Assembly: GCF_000526215.1 (NCBI RefSeq) | Contig: NZ_JAFQ01000004.1 | Location: 8,122,001-8,186,000 of the forward strand | Source of the DNA: Nocardia sp. BMG51109 | Lineage (GTDB): Bacteria > Actinomycetota > Actinomycetes > Mycobacteriales > Mycobacteriaceae | Direction: 5' to 3' | DNA: 64,000 bases | Part shown: positions 63,917 through 64,000 of the stretch, one piece after another | Position numbering within the stretch: the stretch's first letter is position 1 | Layout: the number at the start of each line of letters is the position of its first letter | Position numbers and translations under genes: made by a program | Notes under the pieces: model-generated | The model's database searches: none | What the model saw: only the letters and a program-made list of their open reading frames with translations | Told to the model about the DNA's origin: nothing

Positions 63917-64000
63917 TCAGCCGATCGCGGCCGGGACGGGACCGGGAACGCGCCGGGACGGGCGCATCACCAGCGGGCCCGGGCCGAGCGAGGCCCGCGG
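63917..64000 (-). CDS. C-terminal 27 codons of an unidentified protein
   Basis: An open frame enters from the right edge and stops at TGA (63919-63917), 4 bp before the prenyl synthase start, a spacing typical of co-translated genes. The visible residues end SRRVPGPVPAAIG, too short and proline-rich to assign. It is supported mainly by its tight spacing to the next gene. Confidence 0.45.
   Translation of the reverse strand, partial: PRASLGPGPLVMRPSRRVPGPVPAAIG

Noticed and set aside
1..64000. tRNA, rRNA, CRISPR arrays, insertion sequences or attachment sites
   Set aside because: I saw no regularly spaced repeats, transposase or integrase genes, or tRNA-like folds on reading; a covariance-model scan was not possible.

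Overview
The window is very G+C-rich DNA from an actinomycete. Several transcripts look leaderless and the acyl-CoA ligase is FadD15-like, so a Nocardia-type member of the Mycobacteriales is a reasonable guess, but nothing here fixes the genus. About two thirds of the window is one modular type I polyketide synthase (PKS) operon on the minus strand.

Left block (1-6885): two DegT-family PLP aminotransferases (one cut by the window edge), a formyltransferase, a PhyH-type Fe(II)/2-oxoglutarate dioxygenase, a NodU/CmcH-type O-carbamoyltransferase and a StrR-like ParB-fold regulator. This looks like part of an amino-sugar or similar tailoring cluster that continues beyond the left edge. Next come a secreted GH17-like protein that lacks its expected acid/base glutamate (7459-8445) and a possible very small membrane peptide.

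Middle block (8757-19632): a fused Baeyer-Villiger-type monooxygenase/acyl-CoA ligase is divergent from a FabH-like ketosynthase III that overlaps an acyl-ACP thioesterase gene. Then, facing left, come a FAD oxidoreductase, an AfsA-type double-hotdog enzyme and a one-module PKS (KS-AT-ACP).

PKS (57768 down to 16516): three proteins of about 7038, 5653 and 1038 residues carry a KSQ loading module and seven extension modules. The predicted chain is a propionate-primed octaketide with four methylmalonyl and three malonyl extenders, a trimethyl-triene segment and an unreduced beta-ketoacyl terminus on the last ACP. There is no thioesterase domain. The gene directly after the last module encodes an AfsA homologue, and AfsA enzymes use exactly a beta-ketoacyl thioester plus dihydroxyacetone phosphate. 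The strongest idea from this window is therefore that the polyketide is released by AfsA-type butenolide formation, with the FAD enzyme acting afterwards.

Right flank (57880-64000): the PKS promoter, a long hairpin terminator, a short-chain dehydrogenase with tandem palindromic operators, two TetR regulators, a 14-TM MFS exporter, a second SDR, a polyprenyl diphosphate synthase and the last codons of another gene. These look like boundary or resistance/export functions rather than core biosynthesis.
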